This document shows, piece by piece, positions 15,200 through 24,149 of a DNA stretch of 45,900 bases (within the stretch, counting starts at the first letter, position 1; each line of letters starts with the position of its first letter). Source of the stretch: Stenotrophomonas sp. PS02298 (GTDB taxonomy: Bacteria; Pseudomonadota; Gammaproteobacteria; Xanthomonadales; Xanthomonadaceae). The notes beneath the pieces were generated by a model. That model did not search any database. It had not been told where the DNA came from and was given only the letters and a program-made list of their open reading frames with translations. A program made the translations under genes and the position numbers. The stretch spans positions 1 to 45,900 of the forward strand of contig NZ_JASCOR010000016.1 of the NCBI RefSeq assembly GCF_029959445.1. The letters run 5' to 3'.

Positions 15200-15651
15200 T
15201 GGCCGCCGACTCGCTGCACGTTGCCGTGCATCTTGTCGTGCCATCGGGCGTATCGTTCTGCTGGCCGTCGCCGTGTCGTCGCGCGTGCAGTGCGAGCGCA
15301 TACGCGCAGCACTTCGCGCAGCCTTCCTATGTGCAGGCGTCTTGCCTCGAACGCCCCCGGCCTGTGGCCCTCATTGCCGTGGTTCGCGCGTTCGCCGGCG
15401 CGCTGGCTGCTCACGCAGCAGCGCCGCCGGGCCGCCGCTGCCCGGAGCGTCAGCGAGGGGCAAAGGCGGAAGGCAAGACAAAAGGACGCGGCACCGGGCC
15501 GCGTCGAAAGCCAGTCTGCACGTGGGGTTGGCGCAGCACGGAGCGGCTTCGCCGCCGTGCCGTTTGTGGCGCGAGGCCCGCGCCAATGCAGGCATGTCCG
15601 CGTGCTTCGCACGACCGGACACGCCAGAGCTTGCAGAGGGCACAGCCATGA
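15196..15651 (+). CDS. unrecognised ORF coupled to traF and the relaxase, possibly a decayed gene
   Basis: A 151-residue frame from an ATG overlapping the traF stop by 4 bases (ATGA, 15196-15199) to a TGA overlapping the relaxase start by 4 bases (15648-15651). The double coupling argues for a real or formerly real gene. The product is odd: MMAADSLHVAVHLVVPSGVS, a segment SAYAQHFAQPSYVQASC, then a long Arg/Pro/Ala-rich part with no domain I recognise. The start could be the beginning of a periplasmic transglycosylase-like protein with a later frameshift, but that is speculative. Alternatively the segment carries noncoding function near the relaxase, such as oriT. Confidence 0.35.
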   Translation: MMAADSLHVAVHLVVPSGVSFCWPSPCRRACSASAYAQHFAQPSYVQASCLERPRPVALIAVVRAFAGALAAHAAAPPGRRCPERQRGAKAEGKTKGRGTGPRRKPVCTWGWRSTERLRRRAVCGARPAPMQACPRASHDRTRQSLQRAQP

Positions 15652-17633
15652 CCGACCGCCGCGACGACGATTTCCGCATCCGCCCCAGCGCCCCGAAGAA
15701 TCGCGGCCAGGGCTTTGTCTCCAAGGTGCTCAAGCAGGCAGGCAAGGCCAGCGGCGGCAAGTCCTCGGTGCGCCGTCCTGGGACGGCTGGCGGCACCGGG
15801 AGGGGCACCGGCCAGCGGCCCGGTTCGCGCCTGGGGCGCGGCCACACGGCGGCGCGCTTCGCGGGGGCGAAGCTCACGCCCATGTCGCGGCGCGTGACCA
15901 TCAAGACGCTGCTGGTCAACCAGCGCCAGGCCAGCCCGCAGTCGCTCGCCAAGCACCTGCGCTACATCGAGCGCGATGGCGTGGGCCGCGATGGCGAGCC
16001 GGGCCAAGCCTACGGGCCGCAGACCGATGCCGCCGACCTCGACGCCTTCAAGGAACGCTGCGCCGACGACCGACACCATTTCCGCTTCATCCTCTCGCCC
16101 GAGGATGGCGCCGAGCTGGAAGACCTGCGCACCTACACGCGGCACCTCATGGGCCGCATGGAAGCCGACCTGGGCACGGGCCTCGATTGGGTGGCCGTCA
16201 ACCACTGGAACACCGACAACCCGCACACGCACATAGTCGTGCGCGGGCGCGACGACACCGGCAAAGACCTCATCATTGCGGGCGACTACATCGCCGATGG
16301 CTTCCGCCATCGCGCCGCCGAGCTGGCGACCGAATGGCTGGGGCCGCGCACCGAGCTGGAGATCCAGCAGACCTTGCAGCGCGAGGTGGAGCAGGAGCGG
16401 TGGACGAGCCTGGATCGCACCCTGCAACGCGAGGCCGGCGACGACGGCCGAGTGCAGATCGAACGCTTCAACGAACCGAGACTGCAACGCCAGCGCCTGT
16501 TGCTGGTTGGCCGGCTGCAACGCTTGCAGCGCCTGGGCCTGGCCGACGAAATGCAGCCCGGCACCTGGGCCGTCCACGCCGACGCGGAAAAGACCCTGCG
16601 CACCCTGGGCGAGCGTGGCGACATCATCCGCACCATGCAGCGGGCCATGCGCGGCGAGCCGCGCGAGCTGGCAGTGTTCGAGCCGGGCGACGATGGCCGA
16701 ACCATTCTCGGCCGCGTAGCCGCGAAGGGGCTGGCCGACGAGCTGCGCGACCGGGGCTATCTGGTCATCGACGGCGTGGACGGCAAGGCCCACTACGTCG
16801 CGCTCAATGCCCGCGACGAGCTGGCGAACTATCCGACCGGCGCCGTGGTGGCGGTGAAGGGATCGGCCGACGTGCGTGCGGCCGACAAGAACATCACCGC
16901 ACTGGCGAGCGGTGGCCTGTACCGCACCGACCATCATCTGGCCGTCGCGCAGGGGCAGACAGTGCCGGGCCGTGATCCGCAGGAAGTCGTCGCGGTCCAC
17001 GTCCGCCGGCTGGAAGCCCTGCGCCGCGCCGGCATCGTGGAGCGCGTGGCCGAGGGACTTTGGAAGGTGCCGGACGACCTGGCCGAACAGGGCCGCCGCT
17101 ACGACGCGCAGCGTCTGGGCGGCGTGGCGGTGGAACTGAAATCGCACCTGCCCATCGAGCGGCAGGCCCGCGTGATTGGGGCCACTTGGCTCGACCAGCA
17201 ATTGATCGGCGGCGGCTCGGGCCTGGGCGACCTCGGCTTTGGCAGCGAGGCCAAACAGGCGATGCAGCAGCGCGCCGACTTCCTGGCCGAACAGGGATTG
17301 GCCGAGCGGCGCGGCCAGCGCGTGATCCTGGCGCGCAACCTGCTGGGCACACTGCGCAACCGGGAACTGGCGCAGGTCGCCAAAGACATTGCGGCCGAAA
17401 CTGGCTTGGAGCATCGACCCGTGTCCGATGGGCAGCGCGTGGCCGGCATCTACCGGCGCTCCGTCATGCTTGCCAGCGGGCGCTACGCGATGCTCGATGA
17501 CGGCATGGGGTTCAGCCTGGTGCCGTGGAAACCGGTGATCGAGCAGCGAATGGGGCAGCAGCTTGCCGGGACGGTGCGCGGCGGCGCGGTGTCATGGGAG
17601 ATTGGGCGGCATCGGGGGCCAACCATTTCTTGA
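15648..17633 (+). CDS. virD2: VirD2-like relaxase, DUF3363 (MOBP)
   Basis: This 661-residue relaxase/mobilisation nuclease nicks oriT and pilots the strand into the recipient. The basic N-terminal 80 residues are followed by the nuclease domain: HLRYIERDG (about 103-111, Tyr106 a candidate catalytic Tyr), HFRFILSPED (144-153), and HWNTDNPHTHIVVRG (186-200), the metal-binding His motif. The C-terminal DUF3363 region has GRVAAKGLADELRDRGYLVI and ATWLDQQLIGG. It is the last backbone gene before the second cargo; its partner coupling protein TraG is encoded 15 kb downstream. The frame is open upstream, but the ATG at 15648 gives the family N-terminus. Confidence 0.92.
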   Translation: MTDRRDDDFRIRPSAPKNRGQGFVSKVLKQAGKASGGKSSVRRPGTAGGTGRGTGQRPGSRLGRGHTAARFAGAKLTPMSRRVTIKTLLVNQRQASPQSLAKHLRYIERDGVGRDGEPGQAYGPQTDAADLDAFKERCADDRHHFRFILSPEDGAELEDLRTYTRHLMGRMEADLGTGLDWVAVNHWNTDNPHTHIVVRGRDDTGKDLIIAGDYIADGFRHRAAELATEWLGPRTELEIQQTLQREVEQERWTSLDRTLQREAGDDGRVQIERFNEPRLQRQRLLLVGRLQRLQRLGLADEMQPGTWAVHADAEKTLRTLGERGDIIRTMQRAMRGEPRELAVFEPGDDGRTILGRVAAKGLADELRDRGYLVIDGVDGKAHYVALNARDELANYPTGAVVAVKGSADVRAADKNITALASGGLYRTDHHLAVAQGQTVPGRDPQEVVAVHVRRLEALRRAGIVERVAEGLWKVPDDLAEQGRRYDAQRLGGVAVELKSHLPIERQARVIGATWLDQQLIGGGSGLGDLGFGSEAKQAMQQRADFLAEQGLAERRGQRVILARNLLGTLRNRELAQVAKDIAAETGLEHRPVSDGQRVAGIYRRSVMLASGRYAMLDDGMGFSLVPWKPVIEQRMGQQLAGTVRGGAVSWEIGRHRGPTIS

Positions 17634-17848
17634 GTCAAGGTAATGCCACAAGCCGGTGGGAAAAATTAGATCCTATTTATTGATGGTTGATCAATCCAAA
17701 GCATTACCAAAGGTTGGGATTCCAGAATTAAAATTTTCTGTAATTTCGGATACATGGCCACATTCAAAGGCACGCTATCGCGTATCTGGATTGATGGTTT
17801 CAGACCAATACCGCATGCGCCTTCCGCAGAATTTAGGGCAAATCCACG

Positions 17849-19192
17849 ATGAAGAGAATAATTTGGACGTTCTGGTTTTTTGCGCTGGCATTGAGCGCTC
17901 TATGGCTTTTTACCGATACGCTCTGGCCTGCACAGTCCAACTACTTCGCCCTGCGAACGGTATGGATTCAATACAGCGGCGTACTGGCCATCGGCACGAT
18001 GTCCGTGGCGATGGTGCTGGCCACGCGCCCTGCGTGGCTGGAGCCCAGCTTGAACGGACTGGACAAGATGTACCGCCTGCACAAGTGGCTCGGCATCGCC
18101 GCTCTGGCCGCTGCAACAATACACTGGCTGTGGGCGCAGGGTACTAAGTGGGCCGTAGGCTGGGGCTGGCTGACGCGCCCGGCGCGCAAGCCCCGCGCAG
18201 CGGCTGATTCAATGGGCTCCATTGAATCGGCGCTGCGTGGCTGGCGCGGACTGGCCGAGGACTTGGGCGAATGGGCCTTCTACGCCGTCGCGGTGCTACT
18301 GGTACTGGCTTTGGTCAAGCGCTTTCCATACCGGCTGTTCGCCAAGACGCACCACTGGATGGCAGCGATCTACTTGGTGCTGGCCTTCCACACCTTGGTG
18401 CTGGTTCAGTTCTCCTACTGGGCGCAGCCCGTGGGCTGGGCTTTGGCTATGCTGCTGGCGAGCGGCACGGTATCGGCGGTGTGGGTGCTGCTGGGCCGGG
18501 TCGGTGCGCAGCGCACCACGCACGGTGTCATCGAATCGCTGCAGACCTACCCTGCGCTGAACGTGCTGGAAACCACCCTGCGAATGGACCCGGCCTGGCC
18601 CGGCCACCGGCCCGGACAGTTTGCCTTCGCCATGTCCAACCCGAAAGAAGGCCCGCATCCCTACACGCTGGCCTCAGCCTGGGTGCCGGAAGACCGGCGC
18701 ATCACCTTCATCACCAAGGCGCTGGGCGACCACACCCGCCGGCTGCCGGAACGCCTGCAAGTTGGCGACCGGGTGACGGTCGAGGGGCCTTACGGCTGCT
18801 TCACTTTCGACGACGGGCGTGCCCGCCAGATCTGGATCGGTGCTGGCATCGGCATCACGCCGTTCATCGCGCGCATGAAGTTCCTGGCGCAGCACGAGGG
18901 CCAAGACGCACGTCCCATCGATTTGTTTCATCCGACGAGCGACGTTGATCCGCAGGCCATCGAGAAACTGAGCGCCGACAGCGAGGCGGCCGGCGTTGCG
19001 CTACACCTGTTCATCGACAAGAAGGACGGTCGCCTGACAGGTGAGCGCCTGCGTGCCATGGTTCCCGGTTGGAAAGACGCCAGCGTCTGGTTCTGCGGCC
19101 CCACGGCCTTCGGCAGCGCGTTGCGCGCCGACCTGCTGGCCCAGGGGTTGGAGCCGGAAGCCTTCCACCAAGAGCTTTTCGAGATGCGCTGA
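17849..19192 (+). CDS. ferric-reductase-like transmembrane flavocytochrome
   Basis: A 447-residue inner-membrane oxidoreductase of the FRE/NOX-like superfamily. The first 190 residues carry about six membrane spans with paired haem ligands His78/His92 and His168/His181, each 13-14 residues apart. The soluble part has the FAD-binding RPGQFAF, the NAD(P)-binding GAGIGITPF (about 331-339) and the terminal VWFCGPTAFG. It would move electrons from NAD(P)H across the membrane, perhaps to ferric or other metal ions. It is the first gene of the second cargo, after a 215-base AT-rich spacer, and is followed at 14 bases by a response regulator. The true electron acceptor is unknown. Confidence 0.88.
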   Translation: MKRIIWTFWFFALALSALWLFTDTLWPAQSNYFALRTVWIQYSGVLAIGTMSVAMVLATRPAWLEPSLNGLDKMYRLHKWLGIAALAAATIHWLWAQGTKWAVGWGWLTRPARKPRAAADSMGSIESALRGWRGLAEDLGEWAFYAVAVLLVLALVKRFPYRLFAKTHHWMAAIYLVLAFHTLVLVQFSYWAQPVGWALAMLLASGTVSAVWVLLGRVGAQRTTHGVIESLQTYPALNVLETTLRMDPAWPGHRPGQFAFAMSNPKEGPHPYTLASAWVPEDRRITFITKALGDHTRRLPERLQVGDRVTVEGPYGCFTFDDGRARQIWIGAGIGITPFIARMKFLAQHEGQDARPIDLFHPTSDVDPQAIEKLSADSEAAGVALHLFIDKKDGRLTGERLRAMVPGWKDASVWFCGPTAFGSALRADLLAQGLEPEAFHQELFEMR

Positions 19193-19206
19193 ATGGAAGA
19201 AAGCAT

Positions 19207-19872
19207 ATGCGCGTATTGATCGTGGAAGACTCGCAAACGCTGGCCGAAGCCCTGAGCCAGAGCCTTCAGTCGGAAGGCTATGCCTGCGATACAGCAGCCG
19301 ATGGCGTGTCCGCGCTGAAGTTTCTTGCCAGCTACCGGTACGACGCCATCATTCTGGACTTGATGCTGCCCCGGCTGGACGGCTTTGGCGTGTTGCGCGC
19401 ATTGAGCCGGGAGGCCCATGCCGCTCCGGTATTGGTGCTCTCCGCGCGCGAACTGCTTGACGACCGGGTGCGGGCCTTGGATGCGGGTGCCGATGACTAC
19501 CTGACAAAACCCTTCGAGCTGGCCGAACTGCTGGCTCGCCTGCGGGCGCTGGTGCGGCGTCCGCCGCAACGGGACGTTCCAGTTCTGCGCCACGGCGATC
19601 TGGAGGTCGATCCGCGCTCGCGCACCGCGAGGTTCAAGGGCATTGATCTTGGGCTCACGCCGAAGGAATATGGACTGCTCGACTTGCTGCTGCGTCGGCG
19701 CGGCGCCACGCTGTCGCGCCCGCAGATTTTTGAACATTTGTACGACAGCCGCAGCGATGCATCGGACAAGGTGGTGGAGGTGATCGTCAGCACCTTGCGA
19801 ACCAAGCTCGCCCAGTGCGGCCTGGATGAACTGATCGTGACACGACGTGGCTTCGGCTACATACTGCCCTGA
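19207..19872 (+). CDS. OmpR-family response regulator
   Basis: This 221-residue regulator has a receiver domain with phosphoacceptor Asp51 (IILDLMLPRLDG), acidic residues near the N-terminus (VEDS) and Lys101 (LTKPFE), then an OmpR-type winged helix (LTPKEYGLLDLLLRRRGATL, RTKLAQCGLDELIVTRRGFG). It lies between the reductase and its cognate kinase with gaps of 14 and 3 bases. The ATG at 19207 follows a GGAAGAAAG purine stretch. Heavy-metal or polymyxin responsive regulators (CzcR, PmrA types) have this architecture, and both metal efflux and lipid A genes lie nearby, so these are plausible targets. Confidence 0.92.
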   Translation: MRVLIVEDSQTLAEALSQSLQSEGYACDTAADGVSALKFLASYRYDAIILDLMLPRLDGFGVLRALSREAHAAPVLVLSARELLDDRVRALDAGADDYLTKPFELAELLARLRALVRRPPQRDVPVLRHGDLEVDPRSRTARFKGIDLGLTPKEYGLLDLLLRRRGATLSRPQIFEHLYDSRSDASDKVVEVIVSTLRTKLAQCGLDELIVTRRGFGYILP

Positions 19873-19875
19873 ACG

Positions 19876-21288
19876 ATGGTACGTCCCGATTCCGAAGCCC
19901 TCTCTGATGCGAGTCAAGGCAGATCCTGGTCCTTGCAGCGGCGGCTGGCTGCCAGCCTGGTGATCTGCATTGGAGGAACCTTCGCCATCCTGTTTCCCGT
20001 CCTCGACTACTGGATCGACCACGAAATCTACCGACGGATGGATACCACCCTGATGCAACGATCAGCGGCGGTGGGGCGCGTGCTGCAGGAGTTGGATGCG
20101 AGAAAGCTCGAAAGCCTCATGCCGGAATACGAGCCTGGCGGGCATACCGAGTTCTTCACGGTCTTCGATTCGCAGACCCACCGGACCTTGCTGCGTTCGC
20201 CCAGCAGTGCTGGGGCCGAGCTGGCGCTTGGACCGGTGGAGCAAGGCACCCCACGCTACTACGACGTGATACTCCCGGACGGCCACGCGGGCCGCGCGCT
20301 GGCGACGCGCGTGCCGGTAAGAGGTGAGGAATCTCGATTGCTGGTTGTGGCAACAGAACGTCGGGATTGGGATCAAACCGAACGGCGCATCCACTTCACG
20401 CTCCTGGGCGGTATCGTGCTGGCGACGCTCCTGGCCACAGGCCTGGCGCTGCTCATGGTTCGGCGCATCGTGGTCATGCTGGAGCGCGTTGGCGTGCAAC
20501 TGGCCGACCTGCGTTCGGATCGGCCGATTGCGCGGATCGGAGCGGACTTTCCACGCGAACTGCGGCCGTTTGCCGAAGCCTTCAATCAGGGCTTGCATCA
20601 CCTGTATGCGGCCATTGCCCGCGAGCGCCGCTTCTCCCGCGACGTGGCCCACGAGTTGCGCACGCCCTTGGCAGAAATCCGCATCAGCGCAGAAAGCGCT
20701 TTGATCGATGCCGACCCGACCCGAATCCAGCGCGCCCTGAATGCAACGATCCAGGCCAGTTCACGCATGCAGCGCAGTGTGGACACTCTGCTGTTGTTGG
20801 CGCGGCTTGAATCCGGCCAACACACACTTGCGCTTGATCCTCTGGATCTAACAGCTTTGCTGCAAGAGTTGCTGGCGGGATTCAACGTCCAGCAAATGGC
20901 ACCCAAGTCACCTATCCGTGTGACTTTGCCTGAATCGGCATGGGTGCAAAGCGATCAGGGCGTGATCGAACGCATCGTCTCCAACCTCTTGCGCAATGCC
21001 ATCGAATACGCGCCCGAAGGCGACGACATTCAATGTAGGCTGGAGCGCGCGGCTTCCGGCTGGATGTTGACCATCGTCAACACAGCTCCCAATTTGCAGG
21101 CATCCGATCTGGATCAATTCGGACTTCGCTTCTGGCGCAAGGATTCCGAAGGTGGCACGGCGCACCACGCCGGGCTGGGACTTGCACTGGCCCTGGCGCT
21201 CGCGCATGCCATAGACCTGCCGCTGGCGTTCTCACTGGACAACGGTCGGCTGTCCGCGCGGCTTGGCCCTTGGCCACCGCTGCTCTGA
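19876..21288 (+). CDS. sensor histidine kinase with degenerate G1 box
   Basis: A 470-residue membrane kinase. A first span (about 26-46) is followed by a periplasmic sensor of about 125 residues, a second span (about 173-196), a HAMP-like linker, and the H-box RRFSRDVAHELRTPLAEIR with His259. The N-box ERIVSNLLRNAIEYAPE (about 365-381) is intact. The G1 box, normally DxGxG, reads IVNTAPNL at 401-407, while the G2 loop HAGLGLALA is kept. Such NTAPN-type variants occur in some metal or antimicrobial sensing kinases, so it may still be active. It starts 3 bases after the response regulator stop and ends 14 bases from the convergent VIT gene. Confidence 0.9.
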   Translation: MVRPDSEALSDASQGRSWSLQRRLAASLVICIGGTFAILFPVLDYWIDHEIYRRMDTTLMQRSAAVGRVLQELDARKLESLMPEYEPGGHTEFFTVFDSQTHRTLLRSPSSAGAELALGPVEQGTPRYYDVILPDGHAGRALATRVPVRGEESRLLVVATERRDWDQTERRIHFTLLGGIVLATLLATGLALLMVRRIVVMLERVGVQLADLRSDRPIARIGADFPRELRPFAEAFNQGLHHLYAAIARERRFSRDVAHELRTPLAEIRISAESALIDADPTRIQRALNATIQASSRMQRSVDTLLLLARLESGQHTLALDPLDLTALLQELLAGFNVQQMAPKSPIRVTLPESAWVQSDQGVIERIVSNLLRNAIEYAPEGDDIQCRLERAASGWMLTIVNTAPNLQASDLDQFGLRFWRKDSEGGTAHHAGLGLALALALAHAIDLPLAFSLDNGRLSARLGPWPPLL

Positions 21289-21301
21289 GATTGACGCAGA
21301 T

Positions 21302-22009
21302 CTACACCGCAGTGCCGAACATGGCTCCCACGCCCGCTGTCACCGCCATGGCAAATGTGCCCCAGAACGCGACGCGCAGCGCACTTTTGAAGAGCGGCGT
21401 ACCACCCACGGCAGCGGCCGCAGCGCCGAGAAGGGCCAGGAAGACAATCGCCGTCGCGACGATCCAATAGAGCAGGCTCTGCTCCGGCGCCAACAGAACC
21501 ACGGCCAGCGGCATGGCCGCACCCATCGCGAAGCTCCCAGCGGACGCCATGGCGGCTTGCAGCGGGCGAGCGCTCAAGGTTTCAGAAATGCCCAATTCAT
21601 CGCGCGCGTGCGCGCCCAGCGCATCATGCGCCATCAATTGCGTGGCGACCTGATCCGCGAGTCGATGATCCAGGCCACGCCGGACATAGATGGCCGTTAG
21701 TTCCCGATGCTCTGCTTCCGGACTGTTTTCCAGTTCATCACGTTCCCGCGCCAAATCCGCCTTCTCCGTATCAGCTTGTGAATAGACCGACACGAACTCG
21801 CCTGCAGCCATGGACATGGCACCGGCTACCAACCCCGCGATGGCCGTGGTCATGATGCTGGCATGGCTTGCATGGGCAGCAGCCACGCCTGCAACCAGGC
21901 TGGCCGTGGAAATGATGCCGTCATTGGCACCCAGAACAGCGGCGCGCAGCCATCCGATATGTTCAGTGCGGTGACTTTCAGGGTGGGCGCGGTGGTGAAA
22001 TTTGGTCAT
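21302..22009 (-). CDS. VIT1/CCC1-family iron/manganese transporter
   Basis: A 235-residue membrane protein of the VIT family, known in eukaryotes for vacuolar Fe/Mn import and in bacteria as a probable efflux or detoxification transporter. The N-terminal signature WLRAAVLGANDGIISTASLV is intact, followed by GLVAGAMSMAAGEFVSVYSQ. The loop of about 80 charged residues rich in Glu/Asp/His (ELENSPEAEHRELTA onward) corresponds to the metal-binding cytoplasmic domain. Five membrane spans are expected. It is downstream of cytochrome b561 on the minus strand (41-base gap), so reductant and transporter may work together. Confidence 0.92.
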   Translation of the reverse strand: MTKFHHRAHPESHRTEHIGWLRAAVLGANDGIISTASLVAGVAAAHASHASIMTTAIAGLVAGAMSMAAGEFVSVYSQADTEKADLARERDELENSPEAEHRELTAIYVRRGLDHRLADQVATQLMAHDALGAHARDELGISETLSARPLQAAMASAGSFAMGAAMPLAVVLLAPEQSLLYWIVATAIVFLALLGAAAAAVGGTPLFKSALRVAFWGTFAMAVTAGVGAMFGTAV

Positions 22010-22050
22010 TGGAGATTCGAATCCATATAAAGCAGCCTGAGGCCAGTAGG

Positions 22051-22602
22051 TCAGGGGCGACGACCGGGAAGCATGCGAACCAGTGTGTTGTCACGCATGA
22101 CGTAGTGGTGCAACAGCGCCGCCATCGCATGCGATCCGATCAAGACATAGCCCAATGTCGCCAGCGCCTCATGGACATCCTTGAGTTGGCGCGACAAAGC
22201 AACGTCGGTGCCGATCAGAGAGGGAATGGGCAAGCCAAACAGAACAACCGGCTTGCCCGCCGCACTCAAGGTGAGCCATCCGAGCAGCGGCATGGCGAGC
22301 ATGAAGCTGTAGAGCGCATAGTGCATGACATCGGCGAGCGTGGCCTGCCAGCGTGGCATGGGTGGTTGGATCGCGGGCTTCACGCCCGCCTGGATGCGCA
22401 CCCCGATACGGATCACGACGATAACCAGAACGCTGAGGCCCAGCAGGTAGTGCAAGGACTTCATGGCGTCTCTCAAGGCTCCCTTGGGTGCCAGTCCGCG
22501 CAGCTCCATGCTCGCATAGACCGCGATGATGAGAAGCACGGTCAGCCAATGCAGTCCTATGACCAAAGGACTGAAGCGGTATTCGGAATTCCTGACATTC
22601 AT
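22051..22602 (-). CDS. cytochrome b561
   Basis: A 183-residue four-helix diheme membrane cytochrome of the bacterial b561 family. Haem-ligand histidines are visible in VIGLHWLTVLL (helix 1), LHYLLGLSVLVIVV (helix 2), MHYALYSFMLAMPLLGW (helix 3) and IGSHAMAALLHHYV (helix 4). These proteins pass electrons from quinol to periplasmic acceptors, in E. coli including superoxide. The ATG at complement 22600-22602 (MNVRNSEYRF) is preferred over one 10 codons upstream. It is first in a two-gene minus-strand unit with the VIT transporter and is divergent from the efflux operon. Confidence 0.92.
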   Translation of the reverse strand: MNVRNSEYRFSPLVIGLHWLTVLLIIAVYASMELRGLAPKGALRDAMKSLHYLLGLSVLVIVVIRIGVRIQAGVKPAIQPPMPRWQATLADVMHYALYSFMLAMPLLGWLTLSAAGKPVVLFGLPIPSLIGTDVALSRQLKDVHEALATLGYVLIGSHAMAALLHHYVMRDNTLVRMLPGRRP

Positions 22603-22912
22603 GGTGTATGGCTCCGATGTTTGAGGTAGCAAAGGCGCACCGCTGGCATATCAGAGCAAGTTACTGAAAAATCAGTTTATCGATTGCTTGCTGCTCAAAG
22701 CAGGCGTTTCGCCGAAATACATCGTACTGAGCAAATTTCGCTTTCTCCAAAGCTTTCTCAAAGCTTCACCGAAGAACATGAGCCGATCTTTTACAAGAGA
22801 TCGACCGCATGTTTCGCCTCATTAACCTCGCGCACCGCTTCATATGCGACGGATTTTCAATCCGCGCTGTGTGCTCGCTACTCTGCTCTACGTCGTTTGG
22901 AGCAGCACAAGC
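22603..22912 (+). promoter_or_regulatory. divergent regulatory region between cytochrome b561 and the RND operon
   Basis: These 310 bases hold no gene and are AT-richer than the backbone. They contain ACTGA-AAAA-TCAGT (22663-22676), a tandem CAAAGCTTTCTCAAAGCTT (about 22748-22766), and a near-perfect 20-bp palindrome CGATCTTTTACAAGAGATCG (22784-22803, one mismatched pair). These are candidate operators for the response regulator encoded at 19207-19872 or for another metal sensor. I could not place a convincing -35/-10 pair. Confidence 0.45.
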
Positions 22913-24136
22913 ATGAGCTTCCCGACCTTGAAAGCGGCGGGTGCCTCCAGCCGAACCAAGACTCTGGCCCTGTCCGCTATCAGCGTGGCGGTTCTGGTTG
23001 CCGCAGGGTACGGCTGGTGGGCCTGGACAACGCCGCGGACAACCGTAGCCGATAAAGACGCGAGCGAGGCTGTCGCCCAACCGAGCGCTGGCGGCGTTCA
23101 GCTCAACGCTGCTCAGCTTCGCGCGCAGGGTGTGGAAACCGCGCTCGTCAAAGACACCGCAGTGATACCGCTGGATGGCTTGCCCGCGCAGACCGTAGCG
23201 CCGCTCTCGGCCAGCGCGCACGTCGTAGCGCCCTATGGCGGTGTGGTGACGCGTGTTTTGGTCGATGAAGGCGCTGCGGTGCGTCAAGGACAAGCTCTGG
23301 CGCACATCCAGAGCAAGGACGTTCTGGCGGCGCAGGCCGATCTGGCGCGTGCCCGCACCGAAGCGGCGGTGGCCGCGGCGCAGGCCCGGCGCGATGCCTC
23401 GCTCTTGGCCGAGGGCATCATCCCAGCCACGCGCAACGAGCAAACCCAAGCGCGCGCGGCGGTTGCGCAAAGTACGTTGCAAGAGACCAATGGCGCCCTC
23501 GCACGGCTTCGACCCGTTAGCGGTGGGCAGGCGGGCGAGTATGAATTGCTGGCGCCTTTGTCCGGGCGGGTGATGCGTCGTCACCTGAGCCTCGGGCAGG
23601 CGGTCGCGCCGCTCGACATCGCCTTCCTGGTGGCTGAGCCTGGCCCGCTGGATGTCAGCGTCACGGTTCCGCTGCGGTGGCGCTCGGATCTCCGCCCGGG
23701 CTTGGAAGTGCGTCTTCCCGATGGCACGATCGCTCGGGTGACGGCCGTTGGTGGCGACACTGACCTCAGTAGTCAGAGCCTGCGGGTACGTGCCCGCGTC
23801 GATGCAGATCAGGCAGGGGCAGACCGCTATGCGGCCGGGCAGCAGATCAGTGTCGCGCTGTTGCTGCCAGCACCGCATGGCACCTTGAGCGTGCCATCGT
23901 CCGCACTGCTGCCAGCGGGCAGCGCCCACGTGCTCTACGTTGCTGAGCCGTCATCGCAAGACAAGCAAGGCGACCTACGCGTCCGCGCTGTTCCGGTGCA
24001 ACTGCTGGGGCAAGACGAATCAGAGGCGTCAAGCGCCGTGCGTGCCGTCTCGCCAGACACTGCGCCGCTTGCGGCAAGCATGCAGGTCGTCGTGCGCGGC
24101 ACGGCACTGCTCAAATCCATGATTCCATTGCAATGA
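22913..24136 (+). CDS. RND efflux periplasmic adaptor (membrane fusion protein)
   Basis: A 407-residue adaptor of the HlyD/CusB-CzcB class. One N-terminal span (about 16-36) anchors it. The barrel-sandwich halves are SAHVVAPYGGVVTRVLVDEG and YELLAPLSGRVMRRHLSLGQ, flanking a Glu/Ala-rich alpha-helical hairpin of about 90 residues that should contact the outer-membrane channel. The beta-barrel domain follows (LDVSVTVPLRWRSDLRPGLE). No His- or Met-rich metal-binding tail is obvious. The ATG at 22913 (MSFPTLKAAG) has GGAG upstream; the frame stays open 23 codons further up. The pump gene follows after 13 bases. Confidence 0.88.
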   Translation: MSFPTLKAAGASSRTKTLALSAISVAVLVAAGYGWWAWTTPRTTVADKDASEAVAQPSAGGVQLNAAQLRAQGVETALVKDTAVIPLDGLPAQTVAPLSASAHVVAPYGGVVTRVLVDEGAAVRQGQALAHIQSKDVLAAQADLARARTEAAVAAAQARRDASLLAEGIIPATRNEQTQARAAVAQSTLQETNGALARLRPVSGGQAGEYELLAPLSGRVMRRHLSLGQAVAPLDIAFLVAEPGPLDVSVTVPLRWRSDLRPGLEVRLPDGTIARVTAVGGDTDLSSQSLRVRARVDADQAGADRYAAGQQISVALLLPAPHGTLSVPSSALLPAGSAHVLYVAEPSSQDKQGDLRVRAVPVQLLGQDESEASSAVRAVSPDTAPLAASMQVVVRGTALLKSMIPLQ

Positions 24137-24149
24137 GGGGCGACCACGC

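Noticed and set aside
17656..18147. ORF of 163 codons at the start of the second cargo
   Set aside because: It overlaps the flavocytochrome gene in another frame; only the first 60 codons lie in the spacer and they match nothing recognisable.
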